Shown here piece by piece: positions 33,570 to 42,718 of a DNA stretch of 64,000 nucleotides. The DNA is from Pseudomonas kilonensis (GTDB taxonomy: Bacteria > Pseudomonadota > Gammaproteobacteria > Pseudomonadales > Pseudomonadaceae): assembly GCF_001269885.1 (NCBI RefSeq), contig NZ_LHVH01000035.1, positions 464,878 through 528,877 of the forward strand. The letters are read 5' to 3'. The notes under the pieces were generated by a model that saw nothing but the letters and a program-made list of their open reading frames with translations, searched no databases and was not told where the DNA came from. Position 1 is the stretch's first letter, and each line of letters begins with the position of its first letter. The position numbers and the translations under genes are program-made.

Positions 33570-34508
33570 TCAAACATTCGGGCAAGGCACCGGTGCCCAG
33601 TCGCCCAGGTCCGGGTTTTTGCACATGCTGTTGACCTGAGTGGTACCCGCGCTGGCGACCTGCTTGCTTTGATCCTGTTTGGCCTTGGCGTCCTGCAAGG
33701 TTTTCTCAGTGGCGACCGCTTCTTTAGGCACGGTTGGCAGTTCTTTCTTCTTCGCCGGCGTCACTTTCTTCTTGGTCTTGGTGCTGGTCTGCGCCACAAC
33801 CTGCGTGGTATCGGCAGTGGCCACAGTCACCACGTCAGTACGCTGCACACCCACTTGCTGCAGGTCTTTCTCGTAAGCCTGGGTGTAGTTGTTCAGGTCT
33901 TCGGACGCTTTGCCGTTGACCGCGACAATCAGGTCGTTCGACTCTTTCAGGCCGGCGACGATTTCTGCCAGGCGCTTGCGGCCTTCAGTGTCATTGACGG
34001 TCTTGGCCTTGCGGTCGGCAACCAGTTTGCTGAACGCGCTCTGGTAGCACTGCTGCGAAGCCTTGGCGTAGGCAGTGCTGCGGTCGATGTCCGACGCGCT
34101 TTTGCTGACGTCGGCAGCGTAGGAGGCGATGCGCATGTTGTCATCGGCGATCTGCTTCTGGCGCTCGGTGTAGTAACCGGCTGCACCACCGGCCAGGGCG
34201 CCGCCCGCGGCACCGATGGCGGCGTTGCGGCCACGGTCTTCCTTATCGGCGGTCAGGACGCCCAGCAGTGCACCACCGACCGCGCCGACGGCAGCGCCGG
34301 TGACCACGGACTTGGTCATGTTGCCTTCGGTGGAACGCAGGTGCTGCACCGGCTCGTAGCAATTCGGGTAGTACTCGACCTTGGTGCTCGAGGCGACCTT
34401 GGAGGTCGGCGACGTGGCGCAGCCGGTCAGTACGGTGCTGAAGCCGACAGCGACCATCAGCAAGTGACGCTTGGAAACCGAAGCCAAAGGTTTACGGGAG
34501 AAAAGCAT
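33570..34508 (-). CDS. tagQ: TagQ-like outer-membrane lipoprotein
   Basis: A 312-residue lipoprotein with a signal ending in STVLTGCATSP (lipobox LTGC). After it comes a glycine-zipper region (GAAVGAVGGALLGVL and AAIGAAGGALAGGAAGYY, about residues 72-112) that can insert in or lie on the membrane. Then a long helical region and a basic C-terminal tail (KTKKKVTPAKKKELPTVPKE) precede the cysteine near the end. Its position at the end of the leftward unit, after tagR, matches PA0070 (tagQ), an outer-membrane lipoprotein that anchors TagR in the envelope-sensing branch upstream of PpkA. There is an 85-bp gap to tagR, longer than elsewhere in this operon. Confidence 0.85.
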   Translation of the reverse strand: MLFSRKPLASVSKRHLLMVAVGFSTVLTGCATSPTSKVASSTKVEYYPNCYEPVQHLRSTEGNMTKSVVTGAAVGAVGGALLGVLTADKEDRGRNAAIGAAGGALAGGAAGYYTERQKQIADDNMRIASYAADVSKSASDIDRSTAYAKASQQCYQSAFSKLVADRKAKTVNDTEGRKRLAEIVAGLKESNDLIVAVNGKASEDLNNYTQAYEKDLQQVGVQRTDVVTVATADTTQVVAQTSTKTKKKVTPAKKKELPTVPKEAVATEKTLQDAKAKQDQSKQVASAGTTQVNSMCKNPDLGDWAPVPCPNV

Positions 34509-34593
34509 AGTTGTGTTCTCTTTTAAGTGTTGACCAGCTCAGCGCGGCGCTATCGCCACCTGAGTCCCTTCCAAGCTCGCTGACAGCGAACGC

Positions 34594-36321
34594 TCAAGAC
34601 CGCTGAGCGTTCGATGCGAGCAATTCCTTCAATATCGCCGCCGGGTCGGCTCGTTTTTGCTGACGATAATTCCCGACATGACGAACGAATAGCGTTGCAC
34701 GCGCCACCAGGCTCTTGCCCAATACTGGCTTGCGTTCCAACTCTTCCTTGATGCGTTGAAACTGCGCCTGGATCACGGCATCGGTGTAGCGCGTGCCGGT
34801 CGCCAGGTTGTCGATATAAATCGCCACCGCACCATCGAGCGCGCTGCGACCGTTATCGATGGCCGTGGCGAACAGCGTGGCGCTGGCCTCATCCTTGGCG
34901 TCCAGGGCGGCTTGCCGACTGTTCTGCAGATTGGTCAGGCGAATGTTGTAGTTGTTGACCGTCTCGGCCACCAGGGCCGACGACTGAATCAGGTTGCCTG
35001 CCGCTTCCTCGCGCTGCTGGGCGATGAGCGAGACGTTGCGCTTGAGCTCTTCGTTGACCAGGCCCAGTTCGGCTTGCAGGCGCGGGTCGACGCTGGCGGC
35101 GATGATGCTGTCCAGGCGCTTGGTCGGGTCGTCGGCGTCATCGATGGCGTCGGTCAAGGAAGCCAACCGACCTTCTTTCTGCCATTGGGCAAACAACTCC
35201 TTGTAGCGCGAACGCGGCGCCGACAAGGCACCGACGGCCACACGAAAACCGGTGGTCTCGTTGCTTTGTTCGGTGCCGTCAGCGGCGAACAGCGGGTATT
35301 CGCGGCGCATGCCGGTGAACAGCGTGCCCTCGCCTTCCAGGTAGTTGCCGCCCTTGACCACGAAGCCGCCATAGGCGCCCTGGCGGCGACCGGCGTGCAC
35401 CAATTGGAAGGATTCCTGGACCATCTCGGCGGCGTTGCCCACCACGTCAAACAAACCGATAGGGTTCGGCAGCTTGGTGCCGATGGGCATCAGCCGCGCC
35501 GCCTGGCCGGTGCCACCGGCGACCTGGTTGAACACCGCCCAATCGGCCAGCGGCCCGTCGCTTTCACTGCCTTCCAGGCGCCGAGGGAACAGGCGCCCTT
35601 CCAGGTCCTGACGGCTCACGGCTTGCCCACCACGAGCGGCGAATTCCCACTCGACTTCCGTCGGCAAACGCACAAAACCCAGCCCGCCGTCTTCGGCGGA
35701 AGTACCGCGACCGCTCACCGGCAGCAGGTCCTTGTGGTATTTCATCAGCCAGGCGCTGTACACCGCCGAGAAGCGCTCGGCCTCGAACCTCGACAGTTTC
35801 ACCTTGGGCAACCGCCCCGCCACGCCTTGGGGCAAATCGGCTTGCAAGGTTTCGCAGGCTGGCGCCGCTTCGCCGCTGGCCAGTGATTGCGCTTGGGCCA
35901 TGACCTGGGCGTATTGCCGGGCCGTGACTTCGTACTTGCCGATGAAGTACAGCATCGGCTTGAGCGGCGTCTTGGCGTCGGTCTTGGGCATCAACGGCGT
36001 GATGGTCTTGTTCCAGTCCTTGGGCAGGTCCTTGAGGGTGAACTGGCCGTTGATGAAGTCGCGCCGGTAGCCGGAAATGAACGACTGTTGATAGCCCGCC
36101 TCGCCTTCGCTGAACGGGTAACCGAGGCTGATCTCGCGGTCGTCCAGGGTGCCCTGGGCGAGGATGTAGACGTAGCGGAACACCATCTGGCCTTCGCACG
36201 GCAGCGGCAGGCTGACGTCGTCGGGCAACGGCTTGGGGTTATCCAGCTTGTCCGTGCCTTCATCAGCCCAGACCAAACCGGCGAGGCTCAGCGCCACGGC
36301 GGCGCCCAATAACTTATACAT
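34594..36321 (-). CDS. tagR: TagR, periplasmic FGE/sulfatase-modifying-factor-like regulator of PpkA
   Basis: A 575-residue exported protein. The signal peptide MYKLLGAAVALSLAGLVWA is followed by an N-terminal region and an FGE-sulfatase (SUMF1-like) domain (about residues 200-385, with RLPTEVEWEFAARGG, GLFDVVGNAAEMVQESF, FVVKGGNYLEGEG, TTGFRVAVGALSAP). A helical C-terminal part follows. In P. aeruginosa TagR promotes phosphorylation by PpkA and the H1-T6SS switch-on. I chose ATG 36321, which overlaps the tagS stop by eight bases; the frame extends upstream inside tagS and is not used. Confidence 0.92.
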   Translation of the reverse strand: MYKLLGAAVALSLAGLVWADEGTDKLDNPKPLPDDVSLPLPCEGQMVFRYVYILAQGTLDDREISLGYPFSEGEAGYQQSFISGYRRDFINGQFTLKDLPKDWNKTITPLMPKTDAKTPLKPMLYFIGKYEVTARQYAQVMAQAQSLASGEAAPACETLQADLPQGVAGRLPKVKLSRFEAERFSAVYSAWLMKYHKDLLPVSGRGTSAEDGGLGFVRLPTEVEWEFAARGGQAVSRQDLEGRLFPRRLEGSESDGPLADWAVFNQVAGGTGQAARLMPIGTKLPNPIGLFDVVGNAAEMVQESFQLVHAGRRQGAYGGFVVKGGNYLEGEGTLFTGMRREYPLFAADGTEQSNETTGFRVAVGALSAPRSRYKELFAQWQKEGRLASLTDAIDDADDPTKRLDSIIAASVDPRLQAELGLVNEELKRNVSLIAQQREEAAGNLIQSSALVAETVNNYNIRLTNLQNSRQAALDAKDEASATLFATAIDNGRSALDGAVAIYIDNLATGTRYTDAVIQAQFQRIKEELERKPVLGKSLVARATLFVRHVGNYRQQKRADPAAILKELLASNAQRS

Positions 36322-37510
36322 CGCGAATTCCTTCACACGCCTGGATGCGCGCCACGCGCCAGCCGCCACACGCCGCCGCGACGGCACTGACGCCGAGCAC
36401 GGCCACCAGGGCCAAGGTGTAGTGACGCACCAACAGATGACTGGCGTATTCGCCGGGCATCTGTGCAAATAAATAATTCAGGCCCGACTGCGCCACGCCA
36501 TACAGACCAGCACTGAGCAGGGCCGCAAGTGTGGCGCTGTAGAGCGCCTGCAACACCACGAACAACAACAGCGCCGCGGTGGAAACCCCCAGCAGGCGCA
36601 ACACCGACAGCTCCCGGCGCTTACGTTCGACCGCCGCCAGGGCGCCGGCAAAGATCGCCGCGAACGCGCCGGCCAAGGCCAACCCGGCGATGATCCAGAA
36701 CACGATCGACAGATTGCGGCTCAGCGATTGCACTTGTGCGATGGTCTGGGCCTGGGTCGATACCAACAGGTTTTGCCCAGCGAAATACTGCCGCAGCGGT
36801 TCGACATCGCCGAGGCTGCGGGCGTACAAACGAAACGCCGGGTAGACCCGTTGCTCGCTCACGCCCACCGCATCGCCCGGCCAAGCGAACGCGGGCACGG
36901 CACGGCCGTCGCGGTAATCCTCCGCCGCCTCCAGCAACGCCAGCGGCGCAAACAGGCCGTCCCGGGCGAAGGCTTCCAATGGCAGCACGTGCAGCACCTG
37001 CACGCGGGTGCGCTGCGCCTCGCTGCGACCGGCCACCTGCCGGCCGAAGCTGGCCTGCAACCAATCGCCGGCCTTGGCGCCGAGCTTTTCAGCGGCGGTC
37101 TGGCTGAGCACCACTTGATCCAGGCCTTGCGGCACCGGCAAGTGATCGAACAAGGGATCGCTGGCTGCGGTGGGAATCATCTCGACCGTGACGAGCGACG
37201 CATCGCCGCTCAAATCCGCCGTGGCGGCGATCTGCCGGGTGCGCGGTAAAGCAAAAGCCACGTCGCTGCGCTGGCTCAATTGTTCGACGAACTCGGCACT
37301 GAAACGACCGCCGCCCAAAGGGATGATTTCCCGGGTGGCCGGGTCGTTCTGCAAGCGTTCGGTGAGGCTGCTGACCAGGCCGAACTTCAGGCCGAACAGC
37401 ACCAGCAACGGCGCCACCACGGCCACCAGCGCCAACACCGAGCAGGCCGACAGCCAGGCATCGTTGCGGTAATCCTGCCAGGCCAGGGAAGCCACCAGCG
37501 TGCCGCGCAT
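36314..37510 (-). CDS. tagS: TagS, ABC-transporter-type permease
   Basis: A 398-residue inner-membrane protein of the FtsX/LolE-like permease group: a first membrane helix (LSACSVLALVAVVAPLLVLF), a large periplasmic domain (about residues 50-270), then three helices (IVFWIIAGLALAGAFAAIF; LLLFVVLQALYSATLAALL; YTLALVAVLGVSAVAAACGG). With TagT it forms an ABC unit needed for TagQ/TagR signalling to PpkA in P. aeruginosa. The start ATG at 37510 shares one base with the TagT stop (TGATG), and an upstream in-frame start would lie inside tagT. Confidence 0.92.
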   Translation of the reverse strand: MRGTLVASLAWQDYRNDAWLSACSVLALVAVVAPLLVLFGLKFGLVSSLTERLQNDPATREIIPLGGGRFSAEFVEQLSQRSDVAFALPRTRQIAATADLSGDASLVTVEMIPTAASDPLFDHLPVPQGLDQVVLSQTAAEKLGAKAGDWLQASFGRQVAGRSEAQRTRVQVLHVLPLEAFARDGLFAPLALLEAAEDYRDGRAVPAFAWPGDAVGVSEQRVYPAFRLYARSLGDVEPLRQYFAGQNLLVSTQAQTIAQVQSLSRNLSIVFWIIAGLALAGAFAAIFAGALAAVERKRRELSVLRLLGVSTAALLLFVVLQALYSATLAALLSAGLYGVAQSGLNYLFAQMPGEYASHLLVRHYTLALVAVLGVSAVAAACGGWRVARIQACEGIRDV

Positions 37511-38226
37511 CAGCAAGCCTCCCCGAGGGTGGCGGTGACACCGCCGTCGACATCGCGACGGCAACTGATGCGCCGCACCTGCAAACCGCTGGCGCGGGCC
37601 AGCGCTTCATCGTGGGTCGCGACCACGCAGCACACGCCGTGCTCGCGCGCCTGGGCCACCAGCAACTGCATGACGCGCTCGGCGTTCAGCGGGTCGAGGG
37701 CGGCGGTCGGTTCATCGGCCAGCAGCAGGCGCGGCCCATGGGCCAACGCCCGGGCACAGCTGACCCGCTGACGTTGGCCGACAGACAAGTCCGCCGGTTT
37801 TTTGTCCAGTTGATCGGCAATGTCCAACTGCCCAGCCAGGCGCGTCACGCTTGCGTCATCCTTCAAGCCCAGCAATTTGCGCGACAACGCGATGTTGCCG
37901 CGCACGTCCAGGAAGCCCAACAGGCCGCCGGTTTGCAGAACATAACCCAGGTAACGGCTACGCAGCTCGGCCAAGGTGCCCTGTTGCGACGCACGCCACA
38001 ATTTGGCGATGTCCAGCGGCGTGTTGGCGGGCGTGAAGTCGAACTGCCCGGCCTGATCCGGCGCCAGCACCAGCGCCAGCAGGTCCAGCAAAGTGCTCTT
38101 GCCACAGCCGCTGGGGCCGACCACCGCCAGTTGTTCACCGCCGCGCAAGTGCAGCCGTGGAATCACCAGGCTGTAGCGCTGGCTGCCGGCGCCCCGGCTT
38201 TTATGCACGGCGTTCAGGGTCAGCAT
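37510..38226 (-). CDS. tagT: TagT, ABC-transporter ATPase
   Basis: A 238-residue cytoplasmic ATPase: Walker A VVGPSGCGKSTLLDLL (about residues 35-50), the Q-loop, the ABC signature LSVGQRQRVSCARALAHG, and Walker B LLLADEPTAALDP, with the switch histidine in VATHDEALA. It is the energising partner of TagS. I chose ATG 38226, with the base shared with the ppkA stop (TGATG); a GTG one codon earlier is possible. Confidence 0.95.
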   Translation of the reverse strand: MLTLNAVHKSRGAGSQRYSLVIPRLHLRGGEQLAVVGPSGCGKSTLLDLLALVLAPDQAGQFDFTPANTPLDIAKLWRASQQGTLAELRSRYLGYVLQTGGLLGFLDVRGNIALSRKLLGLKDDASVTRLAGQLDIADQLDKKPADLSVGQRQRVSCARALAHGPRLLLADEPTAALDPLNAERVMQLLVAQAREHGVCCVVATHDEALARASGLQVRRISCRRDVDGGVTATLGEAC

Positions 38227-41200
38227 CACGGCAGCGTCGACAATGGAACGCGGTACAAGGCGTCACCCGGCTCGGCATCGCCGAAGCGCACCCAGTTGGC
38301 GAGGTCGTTGTGGAAGGTTTCGTAGAGACGGATTTTCGAATCCAGCTCGTCGATGAAATCTTCCTGCTCGGCCACGCTCAAGGACAGCCACAGATCCTGG
38401 GTCATGTTCAGCGACTTGCTGCGGTACGGCAGCCCTTCGAGGTACTCGCCGAGAATCCCGCCGTCGGCCAGGTTGCCGCCCTTGCGCAGGGCCGACGGGT
38501 CGCGGCTCATGTAGGCACTGGCGCTGGCGATTTCCTGGAAGAAGTCCTTGGGCGAACTCTGGGTCTTGCGGGCCGCGTCGACGATCAGCTTCAGCGATTG
38601 TTGCAAGTCGTTGAGTTGTAGCTTGGTCAGCATCACGCAGACCTGGAACGCCGGCAGTGCCGGGTTGGTCAGGTCGCGGTCGGCGGTCCAGGCGCTGACC
38701 AGTTGCGGCGCCTGGCTGGCGGATTTACGCCCCAAAAAGTCCATGTGCATCGCGTAGCCAACCGCGGCCGATTTGTCGGCCAGGCTCGGCGCGGCACTGA
38801 GCAGCGGCACGCTTTGCGCCTTGTTGCTGCGCACCTGATGCACCAGGTCGGCAAACACCGAACCGATCTCGTCGACGCGCTCGCCAAACTTGCGCACATC
38901 GGCGCCCGGCACCGGAATGTACAGGTCGCCGATCTGCGGGTTGGCGTCGGCGGTCAGGGTGCGGTACTGGCTTTGGGCACCGCTGTGGGTTTTCTTGCCG
39001 GCGTCGCTGAGCAGGTGCAGGGCGTAGATCTTGATCTGCTTGCCCAGCGCCGCCTGGCGCACTTCGGCCTCGTTCATTTGCGTGGCGGCAAATGGATCGT
39101 TCTTGCGCAGGGCCCCGGCGTCGGTGACCAGCAGGATCAAACGCCCGCCGTAACCGGACCAGTCCATGCCTTCGACGGCTTCCATGACCCCGGCGAACGC
39201 ATCTTCGTTGAACGAATGGCTCGACACCGTCGAGGCCTTGACCTGCCGCGCCAGGTCCATGAAGCGTTGCGGGTCGCGGCCCTGTTCGAGGGTGATCAAG
39301 GTCTTGGCGACGTATTCCAGGCCCGGGGTTTTCTTGATGCTGCTGCGGAAACCCACCATGCCGAAGCTGACGCTGTCCAACTCGCCGCGTTCGGCAATGC
39401 GGGTTTGCAGTTCGTGAACCACGTCGCGCACCTGGTCGATGTAGGGCTGCATCGACACGGTGGTGTCCACCACCAGCACCACGGCCGTGCGGAACGCATC
39501 GGCGTTGGCGGTGGTGATCGGCGTGTTGCTCGCAGCCTTGGGGGTGTTGCCAGGGTCGATGGACGCGACATTCAGCAACTGCACCGGCTGGCCGTTTTCA
39601 TCCAGGCTTTCGCGGGAATCGAAGATCGGCAACAGGTAGAACTGGCTCTGCGGCACCGCACTGGCGGCCGGCTCCAGGGCCAGCACTTGCTGGTCCTCCT
39701 GCGGGCTCTGCTGGGCCTTGAGCAACACGTTCTTGGCCGCCGAAGGGTTAGCCAGGAGCTTCTCCACTTCACCAGCCTGACGCAGGAACATCACCGGCGC
39801 ACGGCCGGAACGTTCGGTGAACTTGAGCACCAGGCTCTGCTTCCAGTCGCTGACCTGGGCAGCGGGCAACCAGCCGTCGCTGCGCCCGTCAGTGGCCGCG
39901 CCGACCCGCACCCACGAACCGCCGTCGACGTCCTTGCGCTGATACACGTACAGCACGGAAAACGCCGGCAGCGCCTTGCCCGGCGCGGCGCCCGGCGCAT
40001 CGGCGAGCTTCGCCCCCGGTTTGCTGAGCACGCGCTGGAACAGGGTTTTCTTGCCAGCCATCAACAGCGGACGCTGGCCGCCGTCGGCTTCGGTCGCCAC
40101 GGGCGGCTGAGCCGGCGGGGCAACGGGCGGTTTGACCGCTGGCACTTCCGGGGCCTTGGGCGGCTTCACTTCCGGGGGCTTGACCGAGGTGGTCGTGGCC
40201 ACTGGCGTCTTCACGTCTTTGCCGTCATCACCGGACAACCACCAATAACCCGCGCCACCCAACGCCAGCGCCACGGCGACCGCAACGGCCGCCAGGGCGA
40301 ACACTGGCCCCTTGCGCTGCTCCGACACCGAGGATTGAACCGTCGGCTTTATCGGCGGCGCAACGGGCTTGGACTGTGGTTTTGCCTGCGATGGTGGCGG
40401 CGGTGGTGAGTAAGCCGGGCCACTGGGAATGTCGATGGACATGGGCGTCAAACCCGCCAAGTCATCCACCGGTTTCGGCGTCTGCGGCAGTTGCAACGAC
40501 AACGGCCGAATCAACGTCGCTTCCGCCGACTCGTCTGGCAGGTTATCCAACGCCCGCAGCAACGCCGCCGCATCCGGGAAACGCTCCGCAGGATCCTTCG
40601 CCAGCAGCTTGCGCAACACGTCCTGGTAACGGCCGTGGTGCACCGGCAGTTCCGGCAACGGTTCGGTCAGGTGCGCCAGGGCGGTGGAGAGTGCGTCGTT
40701 GCCGGTATACGGCAGTTTGCCGACAAGGATTTCGTAGAGCACCACACCCAGGGCATACAGATCGGCGCGGCCGTCGATGTCTTGCCCACGGGCCTGTTCC
40801 GGGCTCATGTAGCTGGGCGTGCCGACGGCAAAGCCGGCCTGGGTGAACTGGGTGCGGTCGTCCAGGGACTTGGCGATGCCGAAGTCCGAAAGCACCGCCG
40901 TGCCATCGGCGCGGAACAGGATGTTGGCCGGCTTGACGTCACGGTGGACCAGGCCCAGCCCGTGGGCATAACCCAAGGCCGAGGCGATCTGGCGGATGTA
41001 GGTCAGGCCCTGCTCCGGCGTCAGGCCCGCGGCGATGCGTTCCTTGAGCGTGCCGTTGGGCAGGTACTCCATCGCCATGTAATACAGCTCACCGACGTTG
41101 CCGATGTCATGGATGGTGACGGTGTGCGGGTGCGACAGGCGCGCCAGGGTCTTGCCTTCGCGCAGGAAACGCTCGCAGAAGGTCGGGTCGGCTGCCAGGG

Positions 41201-41336
41201 CGGCGGCCATCACTTTCAACGCCACCTTGCGTTCCAGCGAACGCTGGGTCGCCAGGTACACGCTGGCCATCGCACCTTCGCCGATCGGCCCTTCGATGTC
41301 GTAGCCGGGGATGACAATGTTCAGGGTCAAGCTCAT
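38226..41336 (-). CDS. ppkA: PpkA, transmembrane serine/threonine kinase of the T6SS
   Basis: A 1036-residue protein. The N-terminal 270 residues are a Hanks-type kinase: glycine loop GEGAMASVYLA, ATP lysine K41 in VALKVM, catalytic loop HRDVKPAN (131-138), DFG at 151-153 and GTPSYMSPEQARG in the activation segment. A Pro-rich linker and one membrane helix (FALAAVAVAVALALGGAGYW) lead to a periplasmic part with a von Willebrand factor A domain near residue 620 (VVLVVDTTVSMQ, a DxTxS MIDAS motif). In P. aeruginosa PpkA dimerises through the periplasmic signal and phosphorylates Fha1 to start H1-T6SS assembly. All catalytic residues are intact. Confidence 0.96.
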   Translation of the reverse strand: MSLTLNIVIPGYDIEGPIGEGAMASVYLATQRSLERKVALKVMAAALAADPTFCERFLREGKTLARLSHPHTVTIHDIGNVGELYYMAMEYLPNGTLKERIAAGLTPEQGLTYIRQIASALGYAHGLGLVHRDVKPANILFRADGTAVLSDFGIAKSLDDRTQFTQAGFAVGTPSYMSPEQARGQDIDGRADLYALGVVLYEILVGKLPYTGNDALSTALAHLTEPLPELPVHHGRYQDVLRKLLAKDPAERFPDAAALLRALDNLPDESAEATLIRPLSLQLPQTPKPVDDLAGLTPMSIDIPSGPAYSPPPPPSQAKPQSKPVAPPIKPTVQSSVSEQRKGPVFALAAVAVAVALALGGAGYWWLSGDDGKDVKTPVATTTSVKPPEVKPPKAPEVPAVKPPVAPPAQPPVATEADGGQRPLLMAGKKTLFQRVLSKPGAKLADAPGAAPGKALPAFSVLYVYQRKDVDGGSWVRVGAATDGRSDGWLPAAQVSDWKQSLVLKFTERSGRAPVMFLRQAGEVEKLLANPSAAKNVLLKAQQSPQEDQQVLALEPAASAVPQSQFYLLPIFDSRESLDENGQPVQLLNVASIDPGNTPKAASNTPITTANADAFRTAVVLVVDTTVSMQPYIDQVRDVVHELQTRIAERGELDSVSFGMVGFRSSIKKTPGLEYVAKTLITLEQGRDPQRFMDLARQVKASTVSSHSFNEDAFAGVMEAVEGMDWSGYGGRLILLVTDAGALRKNDPFAATQMNEAEVRQAALGKQIKIYALHLLSDAGKKTHSGAQSQYRTLTADANPQIGDLYIPVPGADVRKFGERVDEIGSVFADLVHQVRSNKAQSVPLLSAAPSLADKSAAVGYAMHMDFLGRKSASQAPQLVSAWTADRDLTNPALPAFQVCVMLTKLQLNDLQQSLKLIVDAARKTQSSPKDFFQEIASASAYMSRDPSALRKGGNLADGGILGEYLEGLPYRSKSLNMTQDLWLSLSVAEQEDFIDELDSKIRLYETFHNDLANWVRFGDAEPGDALYRVPLSTLP

Positions 41337-42064
41337 GACGGCACCTTCACGACCACCACGGTGATGTTGTCCGGCGCGCCGCGCATCAGGCCCAGGGACA
41401 CCAGGCTGCTGGCGATTTCGCCGGGCTCGTCGTGGCTCAATACCTCGCGGATTTCATCGTCCTCGACGGTCTTGGTCAGCCCGTCGCTGCACAACAGGTA
41501 ACTGTCGCCGGGCACCAGCAACAGCTCGGTCAGCGCCAGGTTCAGTTGCCCCTCGACGCCAATGGCCCGGGTAACGATGTTGGCCCGCGGATGCACCCGC
41601 GCCTCGGCTTCGCTGAGCAGGCCGCTGTCCTGCAGATCCTGGACGTAACTGTGGTCCCGGGAGATGCCTTCGAGCACGCCGTCGCGCAAGCGGTACAAAC
41701 GACTGTCACCGGCCCACAGGCACATGCCGCGCAGGTCGCGGGCGACCAACACCACCACGGTGCTGCCCATCATCGTCACGCCACGGTTGGCGGTTTCTTC
41801 CCGCACGGCGGCGTTGACCCGCAGCAGGTCGCTTTGCAGCGCCGCGACGTATTCGTCCAGAGAACGACCCACGGCAATGCCGCGCAGGCTGTCGACGATC
41901 AGGCTGCTGACGTAGTCGCCCGCCGCGTGCCCGCCCATTCCGTCGGCCACCACCCACAGGCCGTTTTCCGGCAGGTCCAGGCAGGCGTCTTCGTTGACCT
42001 GGCGGACCATCCCGACATGGCTCTTGCTTGCAGACTTGATTGCTTTTCCGGCACTTGGACGCAT
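41333..42064 (-). CDS. pppA: PppA, PP2C-type protein phosphatase
   Basis: A 243-residue PPM/PP2C phosphatase with the metal-binding aspartates in VADGMGGHAAG (near residue 40), LWAGDSRLYRLR and LLCSDGLTKTV. It removes phosphate from Fha1 and so turns the system off, opposing PpkA. Its stop overlaps the ppkA start in ATGA, and its ATG at 42064 immediately follows the tagF stop, so translation of the three genes is tightly coupled. Confidence 0.96.
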   Translation of the reverse strand: MRPSAGKAIKSASKSHVGMVRQVNEDACLDLPENGLWVVADGMGGHAAGDYVSSLIVDSLRGIAVGRSLDEYVAALQSDLLRVNAAVREETANRGVTMMGSTVVVLVARDLRGMCLWAGDSRLYRLRDGVLEGISRDHSYVQDLQDSGLLSEAEARVHPRANIVTRAIGVEGQLNLALTELLLVPGDSYLLCSDGLTKTVEDDEIREVLSHDEPGEIASSLVSLGLMRGAPDNITVVVVKVPS

Positions 42065-42718
42065 CTACACAACACCTTCTTGGCCGAGCAAAAATTGCGC
42101 AAAATCAGCCGCCGCCGGCAATCCCTGGCAGCGCATCAAACCCGGGGCAATGCGTTCCGATCCCTGGCCCCACCACAGGCTCGCGCCTTCGCAGGCCGCC
42201 TCGGCGAGGGCGCTCATGCGCCGCTGCGGGTCGGTGGCATCGAAGCGATGCAGGCTGGCGAAGCGGCTGCTCGGCGTGCGCGGCAGGTACATCGGGCTGC
42301 CCAGGGTCTCCAGCTGTTCGTTGAACGCCTCGAAACTGGCCTCCACACTCAACGTGCTCAGCAACAGGTTCTCGACTCGCTCAAACCACTCGTCCGCACC
42401 GCCCACCACCGACGCCGGGTCCGCGTCAGGCTCCAGCAGCATCGCGACGGTCAGCGGAAAATAACGACCGACCCGGTCGATGCTCGGCATCACCACCCCG
42501 ACCGCGGCGTCCGGGCCACACACGCCCGGCGCGACCATGAAGCGCCATAGCGGGCTGACCAGATAGGCATCCAGCCAGCGCTCGCCGAGGCTGGTCTGGC
42601 TGGCGAGCAAACCCGCCGCCAACCACGAATCCCACGGGCCGATAAAACTCTGGGGCAAGCCACGGCTGACGAAATCGCCGCGGCTGGCCAACTTTCCATA
42701 AAAGCCCGGTGTACTCAT
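42065..42718 (-). CDS. tagF: TagF, posttranslational T6SS repressor
   Basis: A 217-residue protein of the TagF/DUF2094 family: starts GFYGKLASRGDFVSRGLP, then the WDSWLAAGL stretch, RYFPLTVAML, and a C-terminal DPQRRMSALAEAA region. TagF holds back H1-T6SS assembly independently of Fha1 phosphorylation in P. aeruginosa. It overlaps the tssM stop by ATGA. In some species TagF is fused to PppA; here they are separate. Confidence 0.95.
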   Translation of the reverse strand: MSTPGFYGKLASRGDFVSRGLPQSFIGPWDSWLAAGLLASQTSLGERWLDAYLVSPLWRFMVAPGVCGPDAAVGVVMPSIDRVGRYFPLTVAMLLEPDADPASVVGGADEWFERVENLLLSTLSVEASFEAFNEQLETLGSPMYLPRTPSSRFASLHRFDATDPQRRMSALAEAACEGASLWWGQGSERIAPGLMRCQGLPAAADFAQFLLGQEGVV